Shown: positions 47,637-58,427, counted from the first letter of the stretch. The stretch: 64,000 nucleotides of DNA from Apophysomyces variabilis (GCA_002749535.1 MZZL01000129.1:1-64000), one strand, 5' to 3'. Translations and numbers: made by a program. The notes: generated by a model not told the origin, from the letters alone.

Positions 47637-49453
47637 ATGAGTGGGCGACGGACTTGCTGTTCGTTAAAGTTACTGTTCTTTCCTTTTTCTTTTCTTCTTC
47701 TGCTTCTTCTTCATTTCCCTTTTATGCTTGGATCTCTTGTTGTGTGGAGTTACACTCTCTCGGTTCTCGTTGTCGGCCTGTTGACTGTCTGCACAGTTAG
47801 TAAGGCCAAAATACCATTCCTAAAGAAGTATAAGCTTCTTCATGTTCCTATTATTCTACTCGGTCTCTCCTGCTCGTATGTGGCGGAGTTACCTTTGCAT
47901 TTCCTATTGTTCAAGATCATCGCAGTCAAATGGACGAATTGGTTAGGCGGATTCGGTAAGGAAAGAAAGAATAGCAAATAAACATACGGTGAGATGATCG
48001 ACCTTTTTTCTTTCTCTTCTTTTTTATTTTTGGCGATCTTGGATTAGACTGTTACCTATCATGGCTGGTCTACTTGATAGATCTGGCCACCATGGCCGCT
48101 CTTGTAGCATTATTTGTCCAGGGCGAAAATACAAGACTTATTGCAGATGCAGTGGTCAGAGAATTAGGTGAGAAGCCTGTCGAAAGCATCATCAGGTAAA
48201 AAAAAAAATTAAAAACCTAATGTTCCCTATTTCATTGATGTTGTCAAACCACTTATGTATACATGTAACAAAAAAAAGTTGGCCACATATGAAGCAATTG
48301 ATCAACCCATTTGCCAAACTCCCTGTGACAATCCATCCTAATATTGGTTATGCTACAAACGAAGAATCTGTCGAGGCGATTGAACGCACCAAGGATTATA
48401 GCCAACCTCGCTTGATGACCTTGGACATCTATACGCGCAGTGACCATCCTCACGGTTCTCTCCGACCTGTTTTGGTAATGACTCAAATTTCCCAGAAGAC
48501 AGGGTCCTCATCTCTGTGCCTTTTTCTTGCAGATTCATATTCATGGTGGGGCTTGGACTTCGGGATCCAAGGATCCGTATTACCCGTCTGAGTCTTTGCT
48601 GGTCTCCGAAAACGATTGGATTGCCGTCAATATTAATTACCGTTTATCACCGGCAAATACCTATCCTACTCACCTTGTGGATGTTAAACGCGCTCTCCGA
48701 TGGATTAAGCAATCCATTGAATCCTTTGGTGGTGATCCCAATTTCATTGTTCTCGAAGCAGACAGTGCAGGTGCCCAGCTTGCTGTGATAGCTGCCTTGA
48801 CTGCCAATCAACCGGAATTCCAGCCAGGTTCGTATCTTCCAGAAAAAAATTCAGTCTATCTTATTCATAAGTTGTCCAACTTACGTTATGGTATAAACAA
48901 CATCAGGGTTTGAAGACGTAGATACTTCTGTTCAAGGCGTGATCTGCTTGAGTGGACTCATGGATATCCAAAGTTCAAAAGAGAACAGGGAGTATTTCGT
49001 GAATCAGGTCGTGATGGACCCCAATGTAGAGCAATCTTTCTTGGACAAACATTCGCCTATTGCCGCCATACCTGAAGCTGGTCGTCAGGGTAAATTGCCT
49101 CCGTTCCTGACCATCGCTGGTGAAGCGGACTTTTTGAACGATTGCGTTGTCACTGAAACCTTCAAAAGCGTGTACGACAAAGGTAAGAGATGAAGACAAG
49201 AAAGGCATGCTGAAGCTCGGCCTCACTAACTAAAACATAATAGCTATTAAAGAAAACAATGGCAAGGCTGAATGTACCTATGTGGCGTTACCGGTAAGAA
49301 ACAAACGGTTTTAACGACGAAGTGCACAATAGTAAGTTACCTGGTATTGTGTAGGGCGGTCATCACAAGTTCTACGAGTTCTGGTCTCCCCGTGCACTTT
49401 ATGCAGGTCGAATCGTCCAAGCTTGGTGTCAAGCACTACATAAAAGAGCCTGA
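47637..49453 (+). CDS. Membrane-anchored alpha/beta hydrolase (HSL/esterase-like), paralogue 1
   Basis: About seven exons. The N-terminal region has three hydrophobic segments (LGSLVVWSYTLSVLVVGLLT, HVPIILLGLSCSYVAELPL, WLVYLIDLATMAALVALFVQ), so the enzyme is probably ER-anchored. The catalytic domain has the oxyanion motif LIHIHGGAWTSGSKD, then WIAVNINYRLSPANTYPTHL and RWIKQSIESFGGDPNF, a nucleophile elbow LEADSAGAQL, an acid region FLTIAGEADFLND, and a His region GGHHKFYEFWSPRAL. This is the HSL/kynurenine-formamidase-like carboxylesterase fold. The nucleophile motif is Ala-Asp-Ser-Ala-Gly, lacking the first Gly of GxSxG. A second in-frame Met (MLGSLVV, near 47724) aligns with the start of the paralogue at 54375 and may be the true start. 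The substrate is unknown; divergence from DGAT2 hints at lipid turnover. Confidence 0.82.
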
Positions 49454-49976
49454 TCCTTCTTCCTCTATCTTTATTTATATGTCGCTCTTTTAAAACATAG
49501 CTTTCTCCCTTTTCTCACCACAATGAATAAACGCTAAAAACTCCTTCAAACAACGGCCGTTTCTACGGTAGTAATACCTACTTCTTTCCATCTGGCATCA
49601 GAGGTCGCAACACATCCCTTGAAAAGAGTAATCAAGTCTAAGCCCATGCTTTTCTTGTTGCGCAAAAAAAAAGAAAAGAAAAGAAAAGAAAAGAAAAAAA
49701 ATTAAGCGATACACGACAAGTTTGTAGTGCGTCTGGTAAGTTTACCGCAGCTTTGTCAGTCTTGCTTGTCGATATAAAAATCGTTTTCAAGCATATAAGA
49801 TACTATAGTAAGCCGATTATAAACCACAAATAAACTACTGTGCATTGCTTTGCCATACCATCTTTCATAAATTGGGTTTATCATGTTTCTCGCGTATGCT
49901 ACAATTCTTTAAGAATATGCTAAGGATACGACAACTCGATGATGTAAACGATGAAAAAAAAAAGGTTTTAGTTTAT
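49454..49976. other. Intergenic region with AAAAG microsatellite
   Basis: Convergent spacer between hydrolase 1 and the orphan TM protein. No gene is seen. It contains the short microsatellite listed separately. Confidence 0.45.
49664..49702. repeat. (GAAAA)n microsatellite
   Basis: An A-run followed by five tandem GAAAA units and a further A-run. Simple-sequence repeat, likely variable in length between strains. Confidence 0.85.
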
Positions 49977-50711
49977 TTAACTGGGCCCATACAGGAAGAG
50001 ATATACCAGGGTCAGCACTTGAAGAGCGCAAAGCAGTAATATACCGATCATTTCAATTACTGCGACCGCGCTGTATACGACTTGGTCAAACGCATCTTCA
50101 CCAAAGTACCCGGCAGATTGCAGATTCATAGTGTTGAATGTCAAGTACGTTACTTTTGATACTTGGTAACGCTCTGCAACATAATCCAGTTCTTCTTTGG
50201 AAGCCACTCTAGCAGTGTATTCTTTGTAGACAATGTGTAGATAGTACAAGAATCCCAAAATGATGAGAACCACGTATGCTGTGAACACGAACAATGACAT
50301 CGCGTTCTTTATGCCATAAACCTGGAAGACGAACGCGAACACCGCCAAATTTCCCGAAGCGAATGCGGTAAATTTCAATGACAGTGACTTTAGACCTTCA
50401 GATTCATCCTTGTAGAAGACGTACAGCCATTTAATTTTTGGTCTGAATCCACCATCTTCGCAGGGGATTCTATCTGCCATAGGATCAAGGGCGGTGCCCT
50501 TTGGATCGTAGTAATGGTTGTATACCCGTGAAAATACATATTCTTTTTTCAAGTGCTCGTTTGGGATGTTTAACACGTCAATGGTTTCAACAAAAACTTT
50601 GTATTGATGGCGTTTCTGTTGATCCATATCCAGTCTATGCTCTGTGGAAGACATGGTTGCAGTTGGGTCCTGACTATCTTGATCCATTACCGCTGGTGCA
50701 GCTGTTGCCAT
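49977..50711 (-). CDS. Orphan multi-pass membrane protein
   Basis: Single-exon 244-residue protein. The first 100 residues are hydrophilic (Gln/Asp/Ser-rich, then RHQYKVFVETIDVLNIPNEH and a Tyr/Pro segment). Hydrophobic helices are seen at LAVFAFVFQVYG, AMSLFVFTAYVVLIILGFLY, VVYSAVAVIEMIGILLLCAL and LTLVYLFLYG, so three or four TM segments are likely. I recognise no family. The ATG at 50709-50711 is the first in frame. It lies between the two hydrolase paralogues but shows no resemblance to them. Confidence 0.7.
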   Translation of the reverse strand: MATAAPAVMDQDSQDPTATMSSTEHRLDMDQQKRHQYKVFVETIDVLNIPNEHLKKEYVFSRVYNHYYDPKGTALDPMADRIPCEDGGFRPKIKWLYVFYKDESEGLKSLSLKFTAFASGNLAVFAFVFQVYGIKNAMSLFVFTAYVVLIILGFLYYLHIVYKEYTARVASKEELDYVAERYQVSKVTYLTFNTMNLQSAGYFGEDAFDQVVYSAVAVIEMIGILLLCALQVLTLVYLFLYGPS

Positions 50712-51265
50712 CTTGTTTAGTGGGGAAGAAAAGAGAGAAAACCTGCAGGTACAAGCATATTTTCTGTCTTATAAGCTGCGCAGTAGTGTAAACTTTTTTA
50801 TTTGTTTTCGTTTTCTTGCCATTTCAGTCCTTCTGTCACATTTGCGGAATTCCTTTATTCTCGATTTAAGTTCATGTTTAGTTTTTTCAAGGCTTATGCG
50901 TAACTTTAAAAAGGCTGTATCGAGTCGTAATTGAAATGACTATTTGTTGAAATATAGCAGATCATATACGATATCCTGGAGCCGGAAGACGACGGTCGGC
51001 AAAGTTTGATTGTTGATGCACTGTCATGATTTTCTTTTGATCAATGCGTTACTGTTCAAAGGTGTGACTTTCTGAAAAAACTGGGAAACTATACCACCGT
51101 TTCAATTTCTGTTCGCCCGTTCCCCTGCATTTGCTTAACCGCTAAAATATTAAGGCACATCGTAAGGTGCGTTACCTCTTTGTGAGAACAACTTCAAAGA
51201 ACCATATGGTTAACCCTTGTGGTACTATTAGAGTTATAACCTAGCCACTGTTTAGGACGGATGCT
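50712..51265. other. Intergenic region
   Basis: Promoter side of the orphan membrane-protein gene and sequence leading into the tandem array. No gene is seen. Confidence 0.4.
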
Positions 51266-52155
51266 GATTTGCACTAAGCTGGGGACAATGACGGTGACTG
51301 CAACAGGAAACAGTTGATTCATACCGGAGACAATGAGGCCTTGGGTTAAGTCTAGCGTGAGTGCTCTGCTGCTGCGACGTGGCGACCTGAAAGACAAAGG
51401 GTGATTTCCTTGTCTTTCACACTAGCACTGACAGTGTGTTCCTTGCAAGGCCTTGGATGTTTCGGCCAAAATGGTCTGCCTGGAACGCTGCTTGACTTGT
51501 GCTGAAACCCGTCTTTGAAAAATCGGCAATGGTAAGCATAACTGATATACATCGCAACTACAGAGAATACTAAGCTTTATTTTTTTTCTTATGCACTAGG
51601 TGCCTGCAATGGATGGCGATACGATGTGCAAACAGGCAAGCGACTGATTCCAGACCGGAGAGGATGGCGCTCTGGACTACGTCCAGGGTGAGTGCTTGGC
51701 GCCGCGATGTGGCGACTTGGAGGACAGAGGGTGATCTCCTTGTCTTTCACACTAGCACTGACAGTGTGTTCCTTGCAAGGCCTTGGATGTTTCGGCCAAA
51801 ATGGTCTGCCTGGAACGCTGCTTGACTTGTGCTGAAACCCGTCTTTGAAAAATCGGCAATGGTAAGCATAACTGATATACATCGCAACTACAGAGAATAC
51901 TAAGCTTTATTTTTTTTCTTATGCACTAGGTGCCTGCAATGGATGGCGATACGATGTGCAAACAGGCAAGCGACTGATTCCAGACCGGAGAGGATGGCGC
52001 TCTGGACTACGTCCAGGGTGAGTGCTTGGCGCCGCGATGTGGCGACTTGGAGGACAGAGGGTGATCTCTTTGTCTTTCACACTAGCACTGACAGTGCGTT
52101 CCTTGCAAGGCCATGGAGGTTTCGGCCAAAATGGTTTGCCTGGAACGCTGCTTGA
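51266..52155. repeat. 330-bp tandem direct repeat, three copies
   Basis: The word ACTAGCACTG marks each unit at 51421, 51751 and 52081, an exact 330-bp period. Bases from about 51408 to 51600 and their counterparts from 51738 to 51930 are nearly identical, and the 51600-51740 block recurs at 51930-52070 with one or no change seen. The left end of copy 1 (51266 to about 51405) is clearly homologous but diverged, and copy 3 stops at about 52155. Each unit carries splice-like signals on the plus strand: a pyrimidine tract plus CACTAG (before 51600), GTGAGT (51688), TTTCACACTAG (before 51756) and GTAAGC (51862). The implied exon pair is 88 plus 106 nt, which is not a multiple of three, so repeated exons would shift frame. 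Each unit is also open on the minus strand for about 98 codons. Coding status is unresolved. Confidence 0.85.
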
Positions 52156-52462
52156 CCGAACTATTTGCTGGACTGAACGCATAACGTGAAAAACGATCCT
52201 ATCAGCAGAGACGTGAAAGTTTGCGAAGCATGAGCGGTGTAGACTGAGTTTAATAAACTTAACGATCAAAGAATGGACAGTAGGAGAGAGAGCTAAAACC
52301 AAGAGGCATATCGGATCAATATACATGAAGTCTTAAGTGATTATATACGTTTTAAAGGAGGGAAAAAGGAATTTCTTTTCCAGTGCAGCTTATTTTCCGT
52401 TTCTTTGCTGGCTGAAATTACGTTCTTTTACGGTAAATTGAAATTAATTGCCGTTCTTTTTT
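52156..52462. other. Spacer between array and orphan fragment
   Basis: About 300 bases with no recognised feature. Confidence 0.4.
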
Positions 52463-52918
52463 TCACGGTGTCTTGTTACCCATTACCTTCAACTGGGATA
52501 CTCGTTCGTACGCCGTTACAGACGGCAAGAAATCGTCTGTGTTCAGTAACAAATGAAACTGACCAAGTTCAATGAAGCGATATATCCCATTGTAAGCAAG
52601 ATCCATCTTAAATGTTGTACATTTCAAGCCTATGAAAAGATGTGATAAATAGTGATGTTGCACTGTTGGATGTAAAGCTGCACCTTCAAGAAGTATCCCT
52701 GCAGTAGACATTTCCCTGTGAGGATCATTGCAAACCAAATGGTCAAGCATGTACTTTAACTCAAGCCCAAGCTTTGGTAAATCAGTGTATACTCCAAAGT
52801 ACTTGTGGTTTGGTTTTTTTATTTCGCCACCCACGTATTCATGATCTTTTTTGATATTGTTATGTCGGGCTTCAACGCAATCAACGATGTGCTGACCCGT
52901 TCGTACGCTTCTTTGCAA
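52463..52918 (-). pseudogene. Fragment of an unrecognised gene, possibly from a mobile element
   Basis: A minus-strand frame of about 150 codons with coding-like composition: GGEIKKPNHKYFGVYTDLPK, LELKYMLDHLVCNDPHREMS, GLKCTTFKMDLAYNGIYRFI, then NTDDFLPSVTAYERVSQLKV and a stop. No ATG gives a natural start, and the frame fades above 52918 into sequence with stops. It looks like the 3' exon or truncated end of a larger protein. My impression that similar segments are repeated in Mucorales genomes is from general familiarity only and is not shown here. Confidence 0.4.
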
Positions 52919-54374
52919 GCTTTGGATGATCGAGACGGTCTAGAACATCTCTACGAGGTAAGTCAAGGGCAAACAAATAAAAGACATGTATATGTTTTAC
53001 TATGTCATACCCGCCGTCTGTATAATGCTTCTCCGTAGGGGAATATGTAAGTAGGAATGGCATTAAGGTCTGCTCATGAAACTTATTTGTTTCGATTGGT
53101 CGATGTGTTTGATTTATCATAACTGGAATGCTCATCAACATGCCGTATGAACGGCACCATGACAGGGTCCGCTGTCGTTTCTTATTGGTATTTCAAGAGA
53201 ATCAATCTCTTGCAGTTTGGTTTCTTGCTAAGAAAAACCTTCCCTCTCTACTAAATCGACCAAACTTTCCTTGCGTGTATATTGGAATGATTTACCTGCC
53301 TGAGCGATCCGCTTAATCCCTGGGATGTCTTGGTAAACGACCACCAGGTATTGGTCGTTTACCTTTGTCCTGGGTTTGTGGTACTAATCTCAGGCACTGG
53401 GAAGTTGAGCCTTGTAGTGAGAATGTCAGAATTACTTAACAGTAATTCATCTCGTTGACATATCGATTAAAGGGTACTAGAAAAATACAGGACAAAAAGT
53501 GATAAGTATCATCCTTCGCCGTGAAGGATTTAATATCCAAGTCAAAGTGAGAAAGGCCTTTCTCTATTGCACCGAGCTTACACGGCTAAATTTATCACAC
53601 AATGTGTCAAATTCGTACTGCTAATGAAGCTCTTTCATCGCACATCTCAATGCTGTGACGTTGTCGGAATATATTTGTTATGTTGAAATGTGCGGATTTC
53701 CCGCATGGAAGCGAAAAAAAAGGGGGGGGGGATCGATACAGAGCGTAGTAAATGGATATCAGCAATAGAATTGTATACGGAAAGACGCTGATGGGCCACC
53801 ATCCAGATATTAACATGGTAGCCAGAAAGATAAAGAGCAGAGCATTTCCGCATAGAGCCGGTTTAACACTGAGTACCAGCTTAAAGACGTATTGGCTACG
53901 GTAATTTGCGAGTCATTAGGGTGCACATAATCCAGTCAATACCAAGGTTGCAAACGGCAACACAGAGGGTCAATTTATTAGCAGACGAGATAGACCGATA
54001 TTTAAGATGTTTGGTGCGGTTTCTTCGGTTAGTGTTATACCAGCCGACGGGTAAGGTATCTCTTATGAGATAGCTTTGATGACGACTATACGTATTCGCT
54101 GTAGAAGACCTTTGTATGAGTTATATCCGCAGATAACAGGTCGGATACGGCAACATTAATTTTGATCCCTGAACATGATGCCTAGAAACTCAGTTGCAAA
54201 CCAAAGTGGTCCATGCTTATTGGATGTGACACTGCCTGTGTGCGGCGTGCCTCTCTCTCTGTGTGTGTATTCTTGTGTTTCCACTAAGCAGCTTTCTTCT
54301 GCCCCTGTCCATTTGTTTCAGTGCCTAAAGAAACGCGTCTGCATTGCAATAGACAGCTTGCGTCGTTGCTAACC
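52919..54374. other. Intergenic region, about 1.4 kb
   Basis: No gene is recognised. It contains a perfect 11-bp inverted repeat (listed separately) and a G9 run at about 53723-53731. Its right end is the promoter of hydrolase 2, with a CTCTCTCTGTGTGTGT simple repeat at about 54251-54268. Confidence 0.4.
53332..53363. repeat. Perfect 11-bp inverted repeat with 10-nt loop
   Basis: GGTAAACGACC at 53332-53342 is mirrored by GGTCGTTTACC at 53353-53363. It would form a hairpin in single-stranded DNA or RNA. Possible explanations are a dyad binding site or a remnant of a small inverted-repeat element; neither is shown. Confidence 0.8.
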
Positions 54375-56075
54375 ATGCTTCTTACATTGCTCGTCTGGAA
54401 TTATACACTCTCTGTGGCCTTTGTCGGTCTGGTCACAGCATGCGCATTCGACAAGACCGTTATACCCTTACTACAAAAGCATAAACCATTGCATATTCCT
54501 CTCATTGTCCTTGGCTTGTCTTGTTCATTTGTAGCAGAATTACCCCTTCATGTCTTGCTGTTCAAGATCGTTCATGTCAAGTTTGTCCATTTGTTTGGAG
54601 GGTTTGGTAGGGAAACGGGCAACGTGCAAAACAAGCAGCTGCTTAATTTTTTTTTTAATTTTAGATACATTCTTCCCATGGTTGGTTTATACACTAGATT
54701 TAGCTACCATGGGTGGTCTGGTGGGGTTGTTCATACAAGCAGAGAGTTCCAGGCAGGATGCAGACAGGGTGGTTAGAGGGTTAGGTGGAAAGCCCGTTGA
54801 AAGTTTTGTCAGGTAGAGGTTTACATTCACCAGGCAGAATGCATCTCACGAATGCTGTTATACATAGTTTGCCTTATTTGATACACTTGGTCAATCCGTT
54901 TTACAGGATCCCACTGACAGTCTATCCAAACATCACTTATGCCACTAACGAGGAATGCAATGCAGCCATTGCAAAAGCAAATGACTATAGTCAGCCTCGG
55001 TTTATGACGCTCGACGTATATAGATCGAGTCATTATCCCGATGGCCTGCTCAGACCCGTTCTGGTAAGATGCAAGATTAAACATACCTTTGTTTTTTCTT
55101 ACAACTTTTTCTCCGTTAACATCAAGGTGCATATTCATGGCGGGGCTTGGCAGTACGGATCCAAAAATACATTTCATCCATTCGAGGCACTACTTGTTGC
55201 CGAGAATAACTGGGTGGTGGTGAATATCGATTACCGTTTGGCTCCAGCCAATGCATACCCTACTCATCTTTTGGACGTTAAGCGTGCTTTAAGATGGGTC
55301 AAGCAATCCATCAGATCCTTCGGTGGTGATCCAAATTTCGTGGTACTCGAAGGAGATAGTGGAGGTGCCCAACTAGCCGCCATGGCAGCATTGACGGCGA
55401 ATCAACCCGAATTCCAACCAGGTTTGTTTTGTCTTACTTGTTGTCCCCCAGTCAGTTTCTATTCCAGATGCTTACTTTGGAAGTTGTACGTTATAAGGAT
55501 TTGAGGAGATAGATACGTCTGTTCAAGGTGTTATTTCCCTGAGTGGTGATCTAGACATCCAGACTAGCAAGGAGGCTAAAGCATATTTTGCCGAGCGGGT
55601 AGTCATGGATCCCAATGTGAAACAATCATTTCTAGACAATCATTCACCAATCCATGTTCTACCCAAAGCTGGTCGTGACGGAAAACTGGTTCCGTTCCTG
55701 GCTATTGCTGGTCAATCGGATTCCTTGTACGATTGCTCCATAGCGGAGGATTTCAAGAGAATTTATGATGAAGGTATGCAATAAAGCGACAGGAAAGGAA
55801 AGAAACGGCCGCGGGGCTGTCTTTATTTTCTATTGGGCTGGATAGTAACGGTTGATTTTAGCCGTGGATACGAACCAAGGCAACACTGAGTGCACCTATT
55901 TAGCGCTGACGGTAAATCCCGGAAAAATATATGGATTATTTAAGTAAAAAGCATTATTAAATTTGACATTAATTAGGGTGGTCATCATGTCTTCTACAGC
56001 GTATGGTCTCCTCGTGCTCTCTATGCCAGTCGAGTGGTTCAAGCTTGGTGTGAACGGTTGTACAGCAGATGTTGA
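54375..56075 (+). CDS. Membrane-anchored alpha/beta hydrolase, paralogue 2
   Basis: Clear paralogue of the gene at 47.6-49.5 kb with the same exon layout. The N-terminal helices are LLVWNYTLSVAFVGLVTACA, HIPLIVLGLSCSFVAELPLH and, after a spliced intron, WLVYTLDLATMGGLVGLFIQ. The catalytic domain has VHIHGGAWQYGSKNTFHPFE, WVVVNIDYRLAPANAYPTHL, the nucleophile elbow VLEGDSGGAQLA, the acid region FLAIAGQSDSLYDC, and GGHHVFYSVWSPRALYASRV. Unlike paralogue 1, the Gly-Asp-Ser-Gly-Gly elbow is canonical. The start at 54375 is chosen because upstream in-frame sequence lacks an ATG. The junction before HLVNPFYRIPLTVYPNITYA (near 54830-54880) is not firmly resolved. Substrate and location are inferred as for paralogue 1. 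Confidence 0.85.
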
Positions 56076-56459
56076 ATCTATTTCGGACAGGGCTGTTGTC
56101 GTCCTATCTCCCTTTCCCCCCTTTTCCGGATAGGAATAAAACAGAGTTCCCAGACACCAATGGTTTTGGTACGACGTTGCTGAGCCCAATTATTTTGGGT
56201 AATTGGGCCATTTTCCGGGTACAAAAAAAGTGCTTCGTCGGGCAACCAAAAAAGGTGGCGTGGTGATGCAGCTTCCAGGGAAACAGAAGACAGTACCTTA
56301 TATGGTTAAAAAAATGAAAAATAGAAAGGGAAACAGTTTGATATAAGAGAAAACTAAAGAGAATCCCTCCTTTCCCCTTCTCTCTTGTTCTTCTACTTTC
56401 TTGTCTCTCTCTCTCTCTCTTTCTCCTTTTTTCCTTCTTTTTTTTTACCCGCTTTCCTG
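56076..56459. other. Intergenic region, chitin deacetylase promoter
   Basis: About 0.4 kb. Ends in a long pyrimidine-rich leader with TCTCTCTCTCTCTCT at about 56404-56420, a common type of fungal core promoter and 5' leader. No gene is seen. Confidence 0.45.
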
Positions 56460-58427
56460 ATGAAACCTTTCGGCATTACTACAGCCATCCTATCCGTCCT
56501 TGCCTTGGCTCAATTGACCTTTGCACAGGATGGATCTCCCTCTATCCCCGCAAGCACAGGTGGAAGTTCCTATTCATGTGATCCAAATACTTGTAAACTT
56601 CCTCAATGTCAATGTGCATCCACCTCTCCACCAGGTGGTTTGTCTCCTAAGGATGTACCTCAGGTAGAAGATCCGCTTACCACCTTTAAGACAAAGAAAA
56701 CTGAGCCATTTCCTTGTTTCAGTTTGTTACTATTACCTTCGATGATAGTATTCAAGCCAAGTTATTGGCAACTGCTAACGAATTGTTAAATGTGAAGTAA
56801 GTTTCTTTTCGGCCCCTTATTTCGATGCTCAGATTTTCATCTTACTTAATGCTCCTTAGAAACCCTAATGGATGTCCTGCGAAGGTGAGCCGTCGGTCTA
56901 GTCTTGTGCTTCCCCCTTAGCCAAAAATAATTCTTACTCACCGTCGGATAACCAACTTTAGGGTTCGTGGTATGTTTCAATGGAGTATACCGATTTCTCG
57001 CTAGTCCAGCAATGGTATGCCAACGGCAATGAAGTAGCAGAGTAGGTGTTTTATTTCCTCTTCTTTTTTCCTCCATCTACTTTTGGCTAATGAAGAACAT
57101 TTGTTCTTTAGTCATACATTTTCGCATGTCGGCAAGTAAAAATTTCAAACTGAGGGAAAAAGAAAAAGCTAATCTTTGACAAATACTTTATTTCGGGTAA
57201 TTACAGGGAGCCCATCAGCACAGTAAGTCTCAAATCATTACACAAACTTAGTCGGTCTATGATTTGCTAATAATATTTATTGTTTGCACTACATAGAGAA
57301 ATAGCAGCTGCCAGAGCCATGCTTCATGAATATGCGGGCGTTCCATTGGGTAAACTCAAGGGTTTCCGTGCTCCTTTCTGTAAGTCCATGCTTGTCTTTA
57401 AAAATGAACCAATGCTGATCCTATTTCTTTTGCAGTGAACTATACCGCGGATACATTAAATGAAATAAGCAAACAAGGATTTGTTTACGATTCGTCCTCT
57501 ACTGGTGTGACAGACGATTGCTACTGGCCCTATACCCTTGATAACGGTATGGCAAATGACTGTTGGACCGGTATCTGCGATCCCGGTAAAGTCAAACTTC
57601 CTGGTGTATGGGAGATTCCCATGTACGCCGTCGTGGACAACGCCAATACGCCCCAGTTGATGGATGTCTATCTCGCTGGTTCAGTTTCTGACGTGATGCA
57701 ATGGACCAAGACTAATTTCGACAGACACTATAATGGCAACCGCCAGCCATTTGGTATTTACACTCACCCAACACATTTGACCACCTACCCAGGCCTTCCT
57801 GACCCTTCAGCCATGAAGAAGGGTGTCATCGATTTTATTCAGTCTGTCGCCGGTAAACCTGATGTCTGGTTCGTCAGCAACGAACAATTGTTGGAATGGA
57901 TGAAGAACCCTGTTCCTGCCAGTAAGCTGGCTGAGCAGCCCTATATGAAGTGTGAACTTCCTAATACCGGCAAGGAGATCTGCAACGGTCTAGAAAAAAT
58001 TGATATTTCTGACGCAGGCGTCGCCTCCTCGTCTTTGCTGAGCTCCTGCAATTTTAACACAACCAACTGGCATACTTGCTATAACTGTCCCAGTGCTGCT
58101 CCAACACTGCAGACGCCTACTCCTGGATCGGCAGTCCAACCTAACGATCCCAAATACCGTCATCCTGTTGCAGATAACTGTAACAGCATCTGGTGGGATC
58201 CTGTTGCCGGCCAATGTCTCTGCACCACTTCCAGCTGTGCTTATAAGGATGTGGCTGTGCCAGTTGACAGTCAGAACAACAGCACAACAAACAACGGTGG
58301 CGCCAACTCTGGATCCAGTGGCAAACAGTCGGGTGCCAAGAACCAAAACAGCGGCAGTGTTTCCGCACCTCTTATGAGCCTTGTCTTGGGTGCTGCTATC
58401 AGTGCGGCTCTGTCCACTTTGGCTTAA
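56460..58427 (+). CDS. Chitin deacetylase, GPI-anchored (polysaccharide deacetylase, CE4)
   Basis: Multi-exon gene. The signal peptide is [22 protein letters not shown]. The NodB fold motifs are [11 protein letters not shown] (motif 1, with the catalytic base and metal-binding Asp), ADHTFSHVGSPSAQEI (motif 2, His-x3-His), GFRAPFLNYTADTL (motif 3), [12 protein letters not shown] and [15 protein letters not shown] (late His motif). The first motif ends DDS, where many CE4 enzymes have DDG. After the catalytic domain come a Cys-rich segment ([39 protein letters not shown]), an Asn/Ser/Gly spacer, and a C-terminal GPI signal ([21 protein letters not shown]). It converts cell-wall chitin to chitosan, which is abundant in Mucoromycota. 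Small exons include a 25-nt one (56860-56884) and a 16-nt one (57207-57222), the latter after a GC-AG intron. Confidence 0.92.
57132..57222 (+). other. GC-AG intron followed by a 16-nt microexon
   Basis: The exon ending CAT GTC G (57131) is followed by GCAAGTAAA, an otherwise ideal donor with GC in place of GT, and the intron runs to TTACAG at 57206. The 16-base exon 57207-57222 precedes GTAAGT. Splicing this way gives [17 protein letters not shown] in frame; the nearby GT alternative (CAA before GTAAAA) leads to an early stop after the next exon. Confidence 0.7.

Noticed and set aside
49664..49702. AAAAG run considered as a telomere-like or CRISPR-like repeat
   Set aside because: Simple microsatellite in a 3' flank; five units only.
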